Source: Saprospiraceae bacterium (lineage in GTDB: Bacteria > Bacteroidota > Bacteroidia > Chitinophagales > Saprospiraceae). Taken from it: a stretch of DNA of 64,000 nucleotides. Location: positions 1 to 64,000 of the forward strand of contig JAEUUP010000127.1 of the NCBI GenBank assembly GCA_016787525.1, in the 5' to 3' direction. Below, piece after piece: positions 8,063 through 17,233 of the stretch (the stretch's first letter is position 1; every line of letters starts with the position of its first letter). A program made the position numbers and the translations under genes. Below the pieces are notes generated by a model. The model worked only from the letters and a program-made list of their open reading frames with translations, was not told where the DNA came from and searched no databases.

Positions 8063-8476
8063 TTAAGCGAGATCAGCATCAGCTGCATCGTCTAAGTCTT
8101 CATCATTTTTCTTTTTAGCTAATATGGCTTCGCGGTTTTTCTTACCGATTTTGCCCGCACGCTTATCTTCGTTGTATTTGACACCGAATTTGTCCAATGC
8201 AACTGTCAAGAAACGCAAGATTTTGTCGTCACGGCGCAAAGCGAGTTCCATTTTATCAATGACTTGACCATCATTGCCTTTGTACTCGATGCAAAAGTAT
8301 ACGCCACTGTGACGTTTTTTGATGTCATACGCCAATTGGCGCAGACCCATTTCGTCAATATGCACAATGTCATAGCCTGAAGCAGTCAACATATCGGCAT
8401 ATTTCTGAACTGTCGCTTTCACTTCATCGCTCGACAGAGTTGGATCTACGATGAAGGTAACTTCGTAATTACGCAT
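8063..8476 (-). CDS. rpsF: 30S ribosomal protein S6
   Basis: A 137-residue protein starting MRNYEVTFIVDPTLS, with IVHIDEMGLRQLAYDIKKRHSGVYFCIEYKG and LRRDDKILRFLTVALDKF typical of S6. It has an extended, charged C-terminal tail ending in Asp/Ala-rich residues, as often in Bacteroidota. It is the first gene of the operon, with a well-formed promoter 73 bp upstream. Confidence 0.97.
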   Translation of the reverse strand: MRNYEVTFIVDPTLSSDEVKATVQKYADMLTASGYDIVHIDEMGLRQLAYDIKKRHSGVYFCIEYKGNDGQVIDKMELALRRDDKILRFLTVALDKFGVKYNEDKRAGKIGKKNREAILAKKKNDEDLDDAADADLA

Positions 8477-8548
8477 AATCGAAGTGATTTTTTGTTAGAA
8501 ATAATGTTAAAAAATAAATGATTCAGCTTTGCCTTCGCAAAACGCGCG

Positions 8549-8579
8549 CAAAAGTAGCTGTTTTTATTGAGATAGACAA
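8549..8579 (-). promoter_or_regulatory. Promoter of the rpsF-rpsR-rplI operon
   Basis: On the minus strand the -7 element TACTTTTG spans 8556-8549 (consensus TAnnTTTG) and TTG at 8579-8577 is the -33 element, 20 bp upstream. Transcription would start about 65-70 bp before the rpsF start codon. Confidence 0.65.
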
Positions 8580-8714
8580 TATTTTTTCAAAAAAACTCAG
8601 ACAAGTGTAATTTTTCGTACGCACAAAGCAATTTAACTGTTTGCGAAAGTCCATTTCTTGTTCAATATTTCTTATCACTCTGTGCTTGAAATTGTCAGAC
8701 ACTTAGTTAAAAAA

Positions 8715-8744
8715 TTTGAAAAACGAGGAAAAGTCTTAATTTTG
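8715..8744 (+). promoter_or_regulatory. Promoter of the aminotransferase gene
   Basis: TTTG at 8715-8718 and TAATTTTG at 8737-8744 with an 18-bp spacer match the Bacteroidota -33/-7 consensus well. The start codon lies 80 bp downstream, so the 9-mer at 8758-8766 falls in the 5' untranslated region. Confidence 0.7.
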
Positions 8745-8823
8745 CGCCCAATTTTGACCCCTCAGTATGAGTAACGGTATTTGACCAATTTTTTTCAAAC
8801 ATCATTTCAAAAAGAAAAAAGCA

Positions 8824-10038
8824 ATGTCAGTAGTAGCAAAAAAGCCTCGCTTGAGTAGTATGGTTCGGAACATGTCGGAGTCCGAAACTTTGAAAATGGC
8901 GCAAATGGCGCGTAATCTCCGCGCACAAGGTCACGACGTTATCAGCCTTGCCATCGGCGAGCCAGATTTTGATACGCCCGACCATATCAAAATGGCAGCC
9001 ATCAAAGCCCTTACTGAGGGGTTCACGAAATACACGCCTGTTCCAGGTATCCCAGAATTGTTAGATGCGGTTTCTAAAAAATTCAAGCGCGACAACGACC
9101 TCGACTATGCGCCCAATCAAATCGTCGTATCGAATGGTGCCAAACAGTCTATCTCGAACGTGGCTTTTGCACTGTTAGAAGAGGGCGATGAGTGCATTAT
9201 TTTCGCACCTTATTGGGTATCGTACATCGAAATTGTGCGTATGACAGGCGCAACGCCCGTTATCGTGAGCGCAGGTGTGGAGCAAGACTACAAAGTGACG
9301 GCCGAACAAGTCGAAGCAGCTATCACAGAGCGCACCAAAATGGTTTTGTTTTCATCGCCTTGTAACCCTTCGGGCGCAGTTTTCACAAAATCAGAACTAC
9401 ATGCCATCGCAGATGTGATTGGCAAATACGAAGATATAGTAGTCGTTTCTGACGAAATTTACGAATACATCAACTACACCGATGCGGGCAACACAAGCAT
9501 CGGCACGTTCGAGTCTGTGAAAGATAGAACAGTGACTGTCAATGGTTTCGCTAAAGGTTTTGCGATGACCGGCTGGCGTTTGGGCTTCATCGGTGCGCCT
9601 AAATGGATTGCAGATGCTTGCAACAAAATCCAAGGGCAATATACATCAGGTGCCAATTCTTTCAGTCAAAAGGCAGCAGTTGTGGCACTCAATTCAGGTT
9701 TGGAAGCATCATACAAAATGCGCGATGAGTTCCGCAAACGCCGCGATATGTGCATTGATTTGTTGTCCGAAATTCCGGGCTTCAAAGTGCCAACACCTGA
9801 GGGCGCATTCTATATTTTCCCGAATATCAGTACTTATTTTGGCAAATCAGATGGTACAACGACCATCAAAAATGCTGATGATTTCGCAGATTACGTTATG
9901 TTGAATGCCTACGTTGGTGTGGTCAGTGGCGGTGCATTTGGTGCACCCGATTGTTTCCGTTTGAGTTATGCTGCCAGCGAAGCCCAATTGCGCGAGGCCA
10001 TTCGCCGTATCAAAGAAGTCTGCGCTCGTTTGAGTTAA
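8824..10038 (+). CDS. Pyridoxal-phosphate aspartate aminotransferase (class I)
   Basis: A 404-residue fold-type I aminotransferase. Visible are IGEPDFDTPDHI at the N-terminus, N181 and P182 in SSPCNPSG, D210 in VVVSDEIYE (pairs with the pyridine nitrogen), the Schiff-base lysine K244 in GFAKGFAMTGWRLG with R252, and the carboxylate-binding Arg in FRLSYAAS near the C-terminus. The pattern fits subgroup Ib aspartate aminotransferases, which interconvert aspartate and 2-oxoglutarate with oxaloacetate and glutamate; broader substrate range is possible. It stands alone, with promoter upstream and terminator downstream. The 9-mer at 9013 encodes TEG around residue 64. Confidence 0.92.
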   Translation: MSVVAKKPRLSSMVRNMSESETLKMAQMARNLRAQGHDVISLAIGEPDFDTPDHIKMAAIKALTEGFTKYTPVPGIPELLDAVSKKFKRDNDLDYAPNQIVVSNGAKQSISNVAFALLEEGDECIIFAPYWVSYIEIVRMTGATPVIVSAGVEQDYKVTAEQVEAAITERTKMVLFSSPCNPSGAVFTKSELHAIADVIGKYEDIVVVSDEIYEYINYTDAGNTSIGTFESVKDRTVTVNGFAKGFAMTGWRLGFIGAPKWIADACNKIQGQYTSGANSFSQKAAVVALNSGLEASYKMRDEFRKRRDMCIDLLSEIPGFKVPTPEGAFYIFPNISTYFGKSDGTTTIKNADDFADYVMLNAYVGVVSGGAFGAPDCFRLSYAASEAQLREAIRRIKEVCARLS

Positions 10039-10057
10039 TGATAAATCGAAACCGAAG

Positions 10058-10103
10058 AAAAAATCCACTGACACAAATACTCTGTGTGTTGGTGGATTTT
10101 TTT
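10058..10103 (+). terminator. Terminator after the aminotransferase
   Basis: An AAAATCCAC arm pairs with GTGGATTTT, with ACACA/TGTGT pairing inside, followed by seven Ts. A 9-mer copy follows at 10114-10122. Confidence 0.8.
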
Positions 10104-10207
10104 ATTTAAAGCCCCCCTCAGTATAAAACTGATTATAGCCTCTATTTTTGTTGAAAGAACCAACCCCATTCAGTGTAAAAACAGTCTAATACACTAAATT
10201 TTGAAAA

Positions 10208-11257
10208 ATGAACAGACTTCTCTTTTCGATTTTATGCACCAGCTTATGGCTTGTCGGTTGCCAAAAAGAAGACAATAGTGGCACGACAACGCCTTGTGTA
10301 CAACAAACGACTTTACCCGATTCGATTGGCAAATGGCGTTTGGACACTTTTGATTTACCTAAAAACGAGCGTTACAACAAAGACATTTTCTTTGTCAGTG
10401 ACAGCACAGGTTTTTTACTAAAAGACTATTATGCTCTTTTTAAAACCGCCAATGGTGGCAAAACGTGGACCCAATTACAAGGTTTTAGCAATAATGAAAT
10501 CGCCGAAGAAAGCTATTTTATCAATGAAAAAGTGGGATTTGTCAGCGTTTTTGGCAGACCAACAGCGCGACTTTTGACAACAACAGACGGCGGCACCACT
10601 TGGGAAAACCGCATCTACAATCTCAATGGCACGTTCAACAATATTCATTTTTTTGACGATAAACGAGGTATTGCCTTGATTTCGGCTTTGTATGGTTCGG
10701 CACTCATCACCAATATCTATCAAACAACTGACCAAGCTAAAACATGGACTCCTGTGCGTTTGCCCGATTCGTTGTCCCACAAAAAGGCATTGCAGTTTGT
10801 CAATGCCCAAACAGGTTTTTGTGTTATCAACAGCAACAACGCTGATTTTTTGATAAAAACAACAGATGGCGGCTCAAATTGGCGTGGCATAGGCAATCTG
10901 CCCCAAGTTTTCACTCAAATGAAATTCATGGATGAGCAAAATGGCATTGCCACCACAACCACACAAGTGTATATGACCAACGACGGTGGCCTCACTTGGA
11001 CTGCCCGAACCGACATCACAGGCTATCCGAATGTCTTATTCGCCAAAAGCCCGACCGACTTGTTAGCGGCAGTGTCAACGATTCAATGTGATTTTAAGGA
11101 TTATGCGACTTACCAAGGGCAATTGATGAGTATGGAGAACGGTATCTGGCAAAAGGCGAAAAATGTGACCAATTTAGAAGTGAACTATCCATTTTTTGTC
11201 AACACCAATTTAGGTTTTGGAGTCTGGAAGGATAAATTATTGCGATTTAAAAGATAA
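10208..11257 (+). CDS. Lipoprotein with BNR / YCF48-like repeats
   Basis: A 349-residue protein with a lipoprotein signal peptide ending at the lipobox LVGC (Cys18). The mature part repeats a pattern of the type TxDGGxTWxxR (for example KTANGGKTWTQL, TTDGGTTWENR, TTDGGSNWRGI, MTNDGGLTWTAR), as in BNR/sortilin-type beta-propellers and plant-type PSII stability factor HCF136/YCF48 relatives. It is probably a surface or periplasmic lipid-anchored propeller that binds a partner. No catalytic motif is visible. It is convergent with another BNR-rich protein (11299-14547) across a shared terminator. Confidence 0.8.
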   Translation: MNRLLFSILCTSLWLVGCQKEDNSGTTTPCVQQTTLPDSIGKWRLDTFDLPKNERYNKDIFFVSDSTGFLLKDYYALFKTANGGKTWTQLQGFSNNEIAEESYFINEKVGFVSVFGRPTARLLTTTDGGTTWENRIYNLNGTFNNIHFFDDKRGIALISALYGSALITNIYQTTDQAKTWTPVRLPDSLSHKKALQFVNAQTGFCVINSNNADFLIKTTDGGSNWRGIGNLPQVFTQMKFMDEQNGIATTTTQVYMTNDGGLTWTARTDITGYPNVLFAKSPTDLLAAVSTIQCDFKDYATYQGQLMSMENGIWQKAKNVTNLEVNYPFFVNTNLGFGVWKDKLLRFKR

Positions 11258-11297
11258 AAAAACGTCGGCGAGTGTGAAAATCTCGCCGACGTTTTTG
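11256..11297. terminator. Bidirectional terminator, GC-rich hairpin
   Basis: AACGTCGGCGAG pairs with CTCGCCGACGTT (loop of about 9 nt), flanked by an A-run and a T-run. It serves the convergent BNR genes on both strands. Confidence 0.85.
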
Positions 11298-11298
11298 T

Positions 11299-14200
11299 TT
11301 AGTCTATTTTTATAGGTTCATATTTTTTGAACAGTGATGACCGTGCCGCTTCTACCTTTTGTTGGTATTTGGGCCAGTCTTTTTCAAAAAACTGATTCAC
11401 CTTAGTCAAAACTTCTTTTGTTTTCACTTTTGCCGCAGTAATAGCCGCTTGTGCATTGCTCGACGGTTTGCCCGGCGAGGTAGCGATGAGGAAACTGGCT
11501 TTCTGAATCGCATCCATCAAAACACCTGCTACACGCACAATACCTTTGGCATCGTTGGGCGACATAAACATTTTTTGAATGGTCAAAATGCTGTCTTTCA
11601 TAGCTTTGCCCAATTTCTCAATGTCTTTTTTTGTCGAATCGGGCGCATTCACCATTGACCCATCCACCAAACCAACTGTTTTATTGGCTTCTTTCAAACG
11701 GTTGAACGCGTCTGTGATGCGTTGCGTCATATCCGACAAATCTTTGCGCGCTGCGTCTTTTTCTTCCAAATCTTTCACAGTCACATTGACACGCGGGTCT
11801 GCTTTTACATTGACGAAAGTGGAATCTTTTTCACCTTTGAGCGCAATCACAACCTTATAACGACCAGGCAAAACCTGTCCGCCAGTGCCTGGCACATCGT
11901 CAGCGTCGCCCGCACGGTCTTCCCAAGCTGGGAAACGACCACCATTGCGATTGAGAGGCCAAAAGATGCGGTTCATACCTGAGTCGAGCGAAGCCGTAAA
12001 AGTGCGCACTGTATCCCCCCCCTCAGTAAAAATGGTCACTTTGGCTTTGTCGCCGCTGCCACCTGCGGCATTACCGCCGCCGCCGCGTCTGCCACCGCCA
12101 CCTTGGCGAGGGGCTTCTGAGGGCGTTACTTTGTCATCTTTGGGTTTGTCGTCTTTGCTTTTATCCTCTGCTTTGGGTTTACTCCAAACAGTGAAAACAG
12201 CAATAGGCGATTTGTTTTGACCTTCAAAAATCGCATCTGCTGAAAAACGCTCACCATCATAGCTGCGTGTGTAGGCTAAGTAAGCATCAGCAGGCGCAAA
12301 AAGGCGCAAGTTTTTGTTCAAAACCTCCGCTTTTGTCTTTGCTATTTCACGTAAAAAACGAATATCGTCCAAAATCCAAAAGGCGCGACCAAACGTACCC
12401 AAAACCAAATCGCCATCGCGTGGATGCACCTTCATATCCATCGTGGGTACTGAGGGGTAGCTGTTTGTCCATTTCGTCCAGTTTTTACCGCCGTCAATGG
12501 TAAAATACAAGCCATCGTCAGTGCCTAAAAACCACAAATTGGTTGCCTCCGCATCTTGCGTAATACACAAAGTATAAGTCGGAATTTGACTTTCGTTGAC
12601 GATGCGTTCCCATGTTTTACCAAAATCTGTTGTATGATAAGCGTATGCCTTAAAGTCGTTTTGTCGGTAGTTGTTGACAATCACGAATGCCTCGCCTGCA
12701 TTTTTTTGAGATACTTCGATTTGTGGAATCCACGCGTTTTTAGGACAATTGGGCAACATAGAAGCCATGTTTTTCCATGTTTTACCACCATCTTGAGTCA
12801 ATTGCACATTCCCATCGTCTGTGCCAATCCAAATCACATTTTTGTCCAATGGGCTGGGAGCAATAGCCAAAATAGTGCAGTGATTTTCGGCATTGGTCAC
12901 ATCGGGAGTCAAGCCGCCGGTGCGTTGCGAAGCATTGATTTTAGCCGTGTCATTGGTCGTCAAATCGGGCGATAGAATCGTCCAATTTTGACCACAATCA
13001 GTTGAATAATGTAAGAATTGCGAAGCAAAATAAACACCACAATCGTTGAAAGGGTCTTGTGCCATCGCAGCATTCCAGTTGTAGCGCAAAGTTACTGAGG
13101 GGTCTGGGTGCTGCGGTTGTATGAAGTTTTGATAGCCTGTTTTGCGGTCAATAAAAGCCACATTACCACCTTGCGACATGGCATAGACATAGCGGGAGTC
13201 GCCTTTTTTGGGCATCACATCGAAACCGTCGCCAAAGTACAACTCTTGCCAATCGGCGTTGCGAATACCACCTGAACGCCACACAGCCGAAGGTCCTACC
13301 CAAGAGCCATTGTCTTGCAAACCGCCGTAGAGATTGTATGGAATTTCGTTGTCCACATTGACATGATAGAACTGACCGACTGGAATATTACCCCCGAACT
13401 GCCACGATGCGCCCATATCGCGGGTGATAGCGAGACCACCATCGTTGCCATCAATCATATAGCTTGGATTGGTCGGGTGAATCCACCAAGCATGGTGGTC
13501 GGGGTGAACATGGTTGTAGTCCAATAGTTCAGACCAAGTTTTGCCGCCGTCCTCGGAGCGATGCACACGGCTGAAAATATTGTAAATGCGATTCTCATTG
13601 AGTGGGTCAACGTACATTTCGGCATAGTAGAACGGGCGGTCGCCGTTTGTACCGACTTTGCGCCATTTTGTCCCACCATCATCGGAGCGATAAATGGCAT
13701 TTTCTTTAGCTTCGACGAGGGCATAGACGACATTGGGTTTTGTGCGGCACAAAGCCAAGCCACAACGCCCCAACTCACCTTTGGGCAAACCGTCTTTATC
13801 GGTCACTTTTGTCCAAGTTTCGCCACCATCATAAGTCGTGTAGATGCCAGAACCTTTGCCACCAGAGTTAAAAGTCCAAGGTTTGCGACCAAATTCCCAC
13901 ATCGCTACGATGAGCTTGTTGGGATTTGAGGGGTCGGCGATGAGGTCAGCAACGCCAGTTTGGTCGTTGACATACAATACTTTACGCCATGTTTTGCCGC
14001 CATCGGTTGTTTTGAATACGCCGCGCTCCTCGTTAGGTCCAAAAGACGAGCCTTGTACACCTGCGATGACAATATTCGAGTTTTGTGGATTGACGACGAT
14101 GCGGTGAATCGCTCTGGAGTTTGCCAGACCCATGTTTTTCCAAGTTTTACCGCCGTCAATGGATTTATAGATGCCATTGCCAAAGTTTTGAGAGTTGCGT

Positions 14201-14547
14201 GGATTGCCCTCGCCTGTGCCGACCCAAATTTCGGCTGGATTGGCTTGGTTGACAGTAATTGCACCGATGCTTTGGTTCGACTCTTTGTCGAAAATGGGTA
14301 TCCAAGTCACGCCACCAGAAGCTGATTTCCATAAACCTCCAGAGGCTGAGCCTGCATAGATGATGTCGTTTTTGATGTCAACATCTATGGCAGTGACCCG
14401 CCCTGACATAGAAGCGGGACCGATTGAACGTGGTTTTATATTCTTAAAACCTTCTAAATCAATTTTTTGAGCGAAAATACTGAGGGGGGTACTGAAAAGG
14501 CAGAAAACAAAAAGCCATTGCCAAGAAGTGCGTACAGATTTTTTCAT
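11299..14547 (-). CDS. Secreted sortilin/VPS10-like BNR-repeat protein
   Basis: A 1082-residue exported protein, signal peptide MKKSVRTSWQWLFVFCLFSTPLSIFAQ; in-frame codons further upstream to 14745 lack a signal peptide, so the ATG at 14547 is chosen. About 800 residues hold many Asp-box motifs (SASGGVTW, SIDGGKTWKNMG, TTDGGKTWRK, TYDGGETWTK, TQDGGKTWKN, TIDGGKNWTKW), forming one or two large propellers of the sialidase/VPS10 superfamily. Then come a low-complexity Gly/Arg segment (GGGGRRGGGGNAAGG), a beta domain and a helical C-terminal domain. Bacteroidota annotate such proteins as glycosyl hydrolase, but the Asp boxes alone do not prove hydrolase activity. Four 9-mer copies are counted, one coding for the signal-peptide PLS. 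Confidence 0.85.
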   Translation of the reverse strand: MKKSVRTSWQWLFVFCLFSTPLSIFAQKIDLEGFKNIKPRSIGPASMSGRVTAIDVDIKNDIIYAGSASGGLWKSASGGVTWIPIFDKESNQSIGAITVNQANPAEIWVGTGEGNPRNSQNFGNGIYKSIDGGKTWKNMGLANSRAIHRIVVNPQNSNIVIAGVQGSSFGPNEERGVFKTTDGGKTWRKVLYVNDQTGVADLIADPSNPNKLIVAMWEFGRKPWTFNSGGKGSGIYTTYDGGETWTKVTDKDGLPKGELGRCGLALCRTKPNVVYALVEAKENAIYRSDDGGTKWRKVGTNGDRPFYYAEMYVDPLNENRIYNIFSRVHRSEDGGKTWSELLDYNHVHPDHHAWWIHPTNPSYMIDGNDGGLAITRDMGASWQFGGNIPVGQFYHVNVDNEIPYNLYGGLQDNGSWVGPSAVWRSGGIRNADWQELYFGDGFDVMPKKGDSRYVYAMSQGGNVAFIDRKTGYQNFIQPQHPDPSVTLRYNWNAAMAQDPFNDCGVYFASQFLHYSTDCGQNWTILSPDLTTNDTAKINASQRTGGLTPDVTNAENHCTILAIAPSPLDKNVIWIGTDDGNVQLTQDGGKTWKNMASMLPNCPKNAWIPQIEVSQKNAGEAFVIVNNYRQNDFKAYAYHTTDFGKTWERIVNESQIPTYTLCITQDAEATNLWFLGTDDGLYFTIDGGKNWTKWTNSYPSVPTMDMKVHPRDGDLVLGTFGRAFWILDDIRFLREIAKTKAEVLNKNLRLFAPADAYLAYTRSYDGERFSADAIFEGQNKSPIAVFTVWSKPKAEDKSKDDKPKDDKVTPSEAPRQGGGGRRGGGGNAAGGSGDKAKVTIFTEGGDTVRTFTASLDSGMNRIFWPLNRNGGRFPAWEDRAGDADDVPGTGGQVLPGRYKVVIALKGEKDSTFVNVKADPRVNVTVKDLEEKDAARKDLSDMTQRITDAFNRLKEANKTVGLVDGSMVNAPDSTKKDIEKLGKAMKDSILTIQKMFMSPNDAKGIVRVAGVLMDAIQKASFLIATSPGKPSSNAQAAITAAKVKTKEVLTKVNQFFEKDWPKYQQKVEAARSSLFKKYEPIKID

Positions 14548-14702
14548 TCTGAATGAGTTTGGTTTGATTTTGATGAATAATGGCGAAGAAACGAAGATTT
14601 TTAGAAACGAGATTCGATTCCATTGGTTGAAAAAATAAAGAGATTGCTGTTTGTCGAAAGAGCATGGATGGCTGCTAAAGGTTGCTTCTCGGTTTGGGGC
14701 AA

Positions 14703-14737
14703 AAAAAAACGAACGACTGTGACAATCGTTCGTTTTT
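14703..14737. terminator. Hairpin terminator ACGAACGA/TCGTTCGT
   Basis: AAAAACGAACGA pairs with TCGTTCGTTTTT (6-nt loop) between the small membrane protein gene and the BNR exoprotein, both on the minus strand; A and T runs allow use on either strand. Confidence 0.8.
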
Positions 14738-14763
14738 GATAACAAGTTAAATACTTATTGATC

Positions 14764-14970
14764 TTATAGATTTTCAAGTTCTTTTTGAGTTGTAAAACTG
14801 TTGACAAGGTTTACAATTGCCCATATTCCAAAAATACCAAGACTTATTATGCCCACTTTTTGTATTTCATCACACATTGTACCATTAAATTGAGAGCCGA
14901 ATATAAACAAAATTAAGCCTAAAATGCCTATTATCGTAAATAGTATGGGAATTAAGTTCTTACTTTTCAT
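14764..14970 (-). CDS. Small two-helix membrane protein, unknown function
   Basis: A 68-residue protein starting MKSKNLIPILFTIIGI with hydrophobic segments at about residues 6-24 and 38-58 and a polar loop between. The reading frame stays open up to 15159, but the promoter at 15085-15118 would start transcription near 15080, so the longer form is unlikely and the ATG at 14970 is preferred. No homology recognised. Confidence 0.55.
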   Translation of the reverse strand: MKSKNLIPILFTIIGILGLILFIFGSQFNGTMCDEIQKVGIISLGIFGIWAIVNLVNSFTTQKELENL

Positions 14971-15084
14971 CGTGAATTTAAGTATTAGATGCAGAATAAT
15001 AAATTGAATTAAAAATGAGTTGTTGATATAATTAAATAAAACAATGATGCAAATAAATAGAAATATGCGCTTTGATTTATACGG

Positions 15085-15118
15085 CAAAAGTACGACTAAG
15101 TGACATAAATAATACAAA
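15085..15118 (-). promoter_or_regulatory. Promoter of the small membrane protein
   Basis: On the minus strand TACTTTTG spans 15092-15085 and TTTG spans 15118-15115, spacer 22 bp. It supports the ATG at 14970 as start. Confidence 0.55.
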
Positions 15119-15258
15119 AATAAGCACAGAGAATGAAATTTTTTTGTTGAATAATTCAACTACTATACTGTCCCCTAAAAACATCAAGGATTGATGATGA
15201 AAGCATTATCTTAAAGTTTTAGAAATTAATATGTACCATTTTTTACTCGAAGTCTTTT

Positions 15259-15451
15259 ACAATACTCGGTAATTTTTTAGTTGAAAAACGGCGGCTTCAC
15301 CACCGAAAAAAAGGAGAATGGAGGGAGGGTTTAATTTTTTGCAAGTTCGAGCTGCGCCCGAACTTGCAAAAAATTAAACCCTCCTTCCGAAAAGTCCATG
15401 CAGCAACCGCAGGCGGCATTATTTACGCTTAAAAAACTACCGAAGTATTGT
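15259..15451. repeat. Second two-tier long hairpin element
   Basis: This element fills part of the 595-bp gap 14971-15565. The inner arms 15324-15349 and 15359-15384 pair perfectly over 26 bp around a 9-nt loop. Outer arms at 15259-15280 and 15428-15451 pair imperfectly (ACAATACT-CGGTA-TTTTTTAG), with GGCGG/CCGCC contacts between. Size and organisation resemble the element at 1529-1687, although the arm sequences differ. Nothing inside it looks coding. Confidence 0.75.
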
Positions 15452-15565
15452 TTTAAAAGTCAAGGTTTAATCTTGTATTTTTGCGCCTCATTTGTCTCCT
15501 CTACGGACTGTTCATACTGAGGGGGCATCGTGCAGTTTTCACATTTAGTTAAATATGAATTGAGA

Positions 15566-15994
15566 ATGAAAGATATATTAGATTTACTGGGTCGTTTACT
15601 GATTTCCGTCATTTTTTACTTTGAAGCTTACGACAAGATGTTTTTTATGACGGCTACACGCAAAACTATGTCGGACTACGGCATTTTTTGGCATCAAGAT
15701 TTGTTGATTTATGGTTCTTGTTTTTGCCTAATTTTGGGTGCAACGCTGATTTCTCTGGGCTATCGGTCAGGTTTTGGTGCATTATTGATTCTTTTTTACT
15801 GGATTCCATTGACTTTTATTCTCGACAAATTTTGGGAAATCCCTTTATCCGACCACGAAACGAGACGCAGTGTATCGTTGCATTTTATGAAAAACATTGC
15901 CATCATTGGTGGCCTGCTTATGGTATTTACGCATGGTACAGGGCGTTACAGTATGCGACGACTGTTTGCAACGACTCGTGTGGGTTTAAAATAG
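15566..15994 (+). CDS. DoxX-like integral membrane protein
   Basis: A 142-residue protein with four hydrophobic segments (about residues 5-22, 39-58, 64-82 and 105-122), starting MKDILDLLGRLLISVIFYFEAYDKM. The pattern GRLL.S..F...A.DKM and the later GALLILFYWIP...WE resemble the DoxX family, whose role is mostly unknown. A GTG at 15530 would add 12 residues but lies directly beside the 9-mer; the ATG at 15566 gives the normal DoxX N-terminus. A -7-like TATTTTTG lies at 15476-15483. The next gene starts 60 bp downstream on the same strand. Confidence 0.7.
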   Translation: MKDILDLLGRLLISVIFYFEAYDKMFFMTATRKTMSDYGIFWHQDLLIYGSCFCLILGATLISLGYRSGFGALLILFYWIPLTFILDKFWEIPLSDHETRRSVSLHFMKNIAIIGGLLMVFTHGTGRYSMRRLFATTRVGLK

Positions 15995-16054
15995 TCGTCG
16001 CACGTGCGTGTTTTTTCAAATAGGAAAGCCTATTCCTAAAAATCAATAAGTCTT

Positions 16055-17233
16055 ATGCGAAAAATAACAGCCGATTGGCTATTTCCGATTTCATCTGAAC
16101 CCATCGAAAAAGGGGTGTTGATTACCGATAAAGCGGGCAAAATCCTCAAAATAGACAGCCGTGACAACCACGACTTGGCTTCTTTGGAGGTCTATCAAGG
16201 TGTTTTAGTCCCTGGTTTTGTCAACACACATTGCCATCTTGAGTTGTCTCATATGAAAGGCAAAGTGGATACAGGTACAACTTTGATTCCGTTTATCAAA
16301 GGCGTTGTGACCCAAAGAGCGGCAGAGGCGGAGGTCATCGCGGATGCCATCGAACGCGCTGAAAAGGAGATGCTGGAAGGCGGTATCGTTGCTGTTGGTG
16401 ACATTTCGAATGTGACCGATACTTTTGCACAAAAAGCCAAAGGGCATTTGCGCTATTATACTTTCGTCGAAATGTTCGATTTCTTGCAAGAACAGAATTC
16501 GGATGTTGAATTTGAAAAATACAAGGCTGTTTACGACGCTCTGAGTGTGCCAGAAGGGAGTCGTAGAAGTGCAGTGCCACATGCCCCTTATTCGGTGTCG
16601 CGCCAATTGTTCAAAAGAATCAATGCGCTGAATGGCGATGGTGATGCGACGATTAGTATCCACAACCAAGAAACGCAAGCCGAGCAAGATATGTTTTTGT
16701 ACGGCAACGGTGGTTTTTATGACTTCTATGGCGGTTTTGGAATCGTTCTCGATCCATCAAAACCTTCGGGTAAGACGGCGATACACTATGCCCTCGAAAA
16801 TCTGAACCCCTCAGTAAGAACCCTGTTTGTCCACAATACTTTGACCTCGAAAGCCGATATTGGTGCCGCCCAAATGTGGTCAGACAATGTCTATTGGGCA
16901 ACTTGTCCGAATGCCAATTTGTATATTGAGAATCGGTTGCCCAACTATCGTTTTTTTATGGAAGAAAATGCTCGTATGACCATCGGCACAGATAGTTTGA
17001 CATCCAACTGGCAGTTGTCTATTTTGGAAGAAATGAAAACGATTCAGCGTTTTCAATCGTACATACCGTTTTCGACTCTTATCCGTTGGGCAACGTTGAA
17101 CGGGGCGAAAGCCTTGGGATTCGATGACACTTTGGGGAGTTTCGATGTGGACAAAACGCCGGGTGTCAATCTTTTAAACTTAGAAAATGATTTTATACTG
17201 AGGGGGGCTACTTCCGTTAAAAAACTCATCTAA
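16055..17233 (+). CDS. Metal-dependent amidohydrolase (SsnA / deaminase-like)
   Basis: A 392-residue amidohydrolase-superfamily enzyme. Metal ligands and catalytic residues are visible: H59-C60-H61 in [10 protein letters not shown]203 in SIHNQET, H260 in FVHNT and D313 in GTDSLTSN. This order fits the cytosine/guanine deaminase, TrzN/MtaD and SsnA branch, which hydrolytically remove an amino or halide group from heterocycles; the substrate cannot be assigned. The stop codon overlaps the start of the following VWA gene (TAATG), so the two are translationally coupled, an unusual partnership. Two 9-mer copies encode PSV and LRG. Confidence 0.85.
   Translation: MRKITADWLFPISSEPIEKGVLITDKAGKILKIDSRDNHDLASLEVYQGVLVPGFVNTHCHLELSHMKGKVDTGTTLIPFIKGVVTQRAAEAEVIADAIERAEKEMLEGGIVAVGDISNVTDTFAQKAKGHLRYYTFVEMFDFLQEQNSDVEFEKYKAVYDALSVPEGSRRSAVPHAPYSVSRQLFKRINALNGDGDATISIHNQETQAEQDMFLYGNGGFYDFYGGFGIVLDPSKPSGKTAIHYALENLNPSVRTLFVHNTLTSKADIGAAQMWSDNVYWATCPNANLYIENRLPNYRFFMEENARMTIGTDSLTSNWQLSILEEMKTIQRFQSYIPFSTLIRWATLNGAKALGFDDTLGSFDVDKTPGVNLLNLENDFILRGATSVKKLI

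Larger units (their letters stand above)
8477..8823. other. Divergent promoter region rpsF / aminotransferase
   Basis: About 350 bp between divergent genes. It contains one recognisable promoter in each direction (8549-8579 minus, 8715-8744 plus) and a 9-mer copy at 8758-8766 just downstream of the plus-strand promoter. I see no RNA gene. Confidence 0.6.

Noticed and set aside
13931-13939. TTTGAGGGG, a near copy of the 9-mer
   Set aside because: Differs in the core (TTGAGGGG, as also at 37317-37324), so not counted.
12001-14325. Several plus-strand frames opposite the BNR exoprotein
   Set aside because: They are antisense shadows of the 1082-residue gene, without homology or start signals.
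11299-14547. Classification of the BNR exoprotein as a true sialidase or glycosidase
   Set aside because: Asp-box motifs are structural; I saw no catalytic Arg triad or nucleophile pattern to support enzymatic activity.
14971-15159. N-terminal extension of the small membrane protein
   Set aside because: A promoter at 15085-15118 lies inside it and the extra residues are low-complexity; the start at 14970 is preferred.
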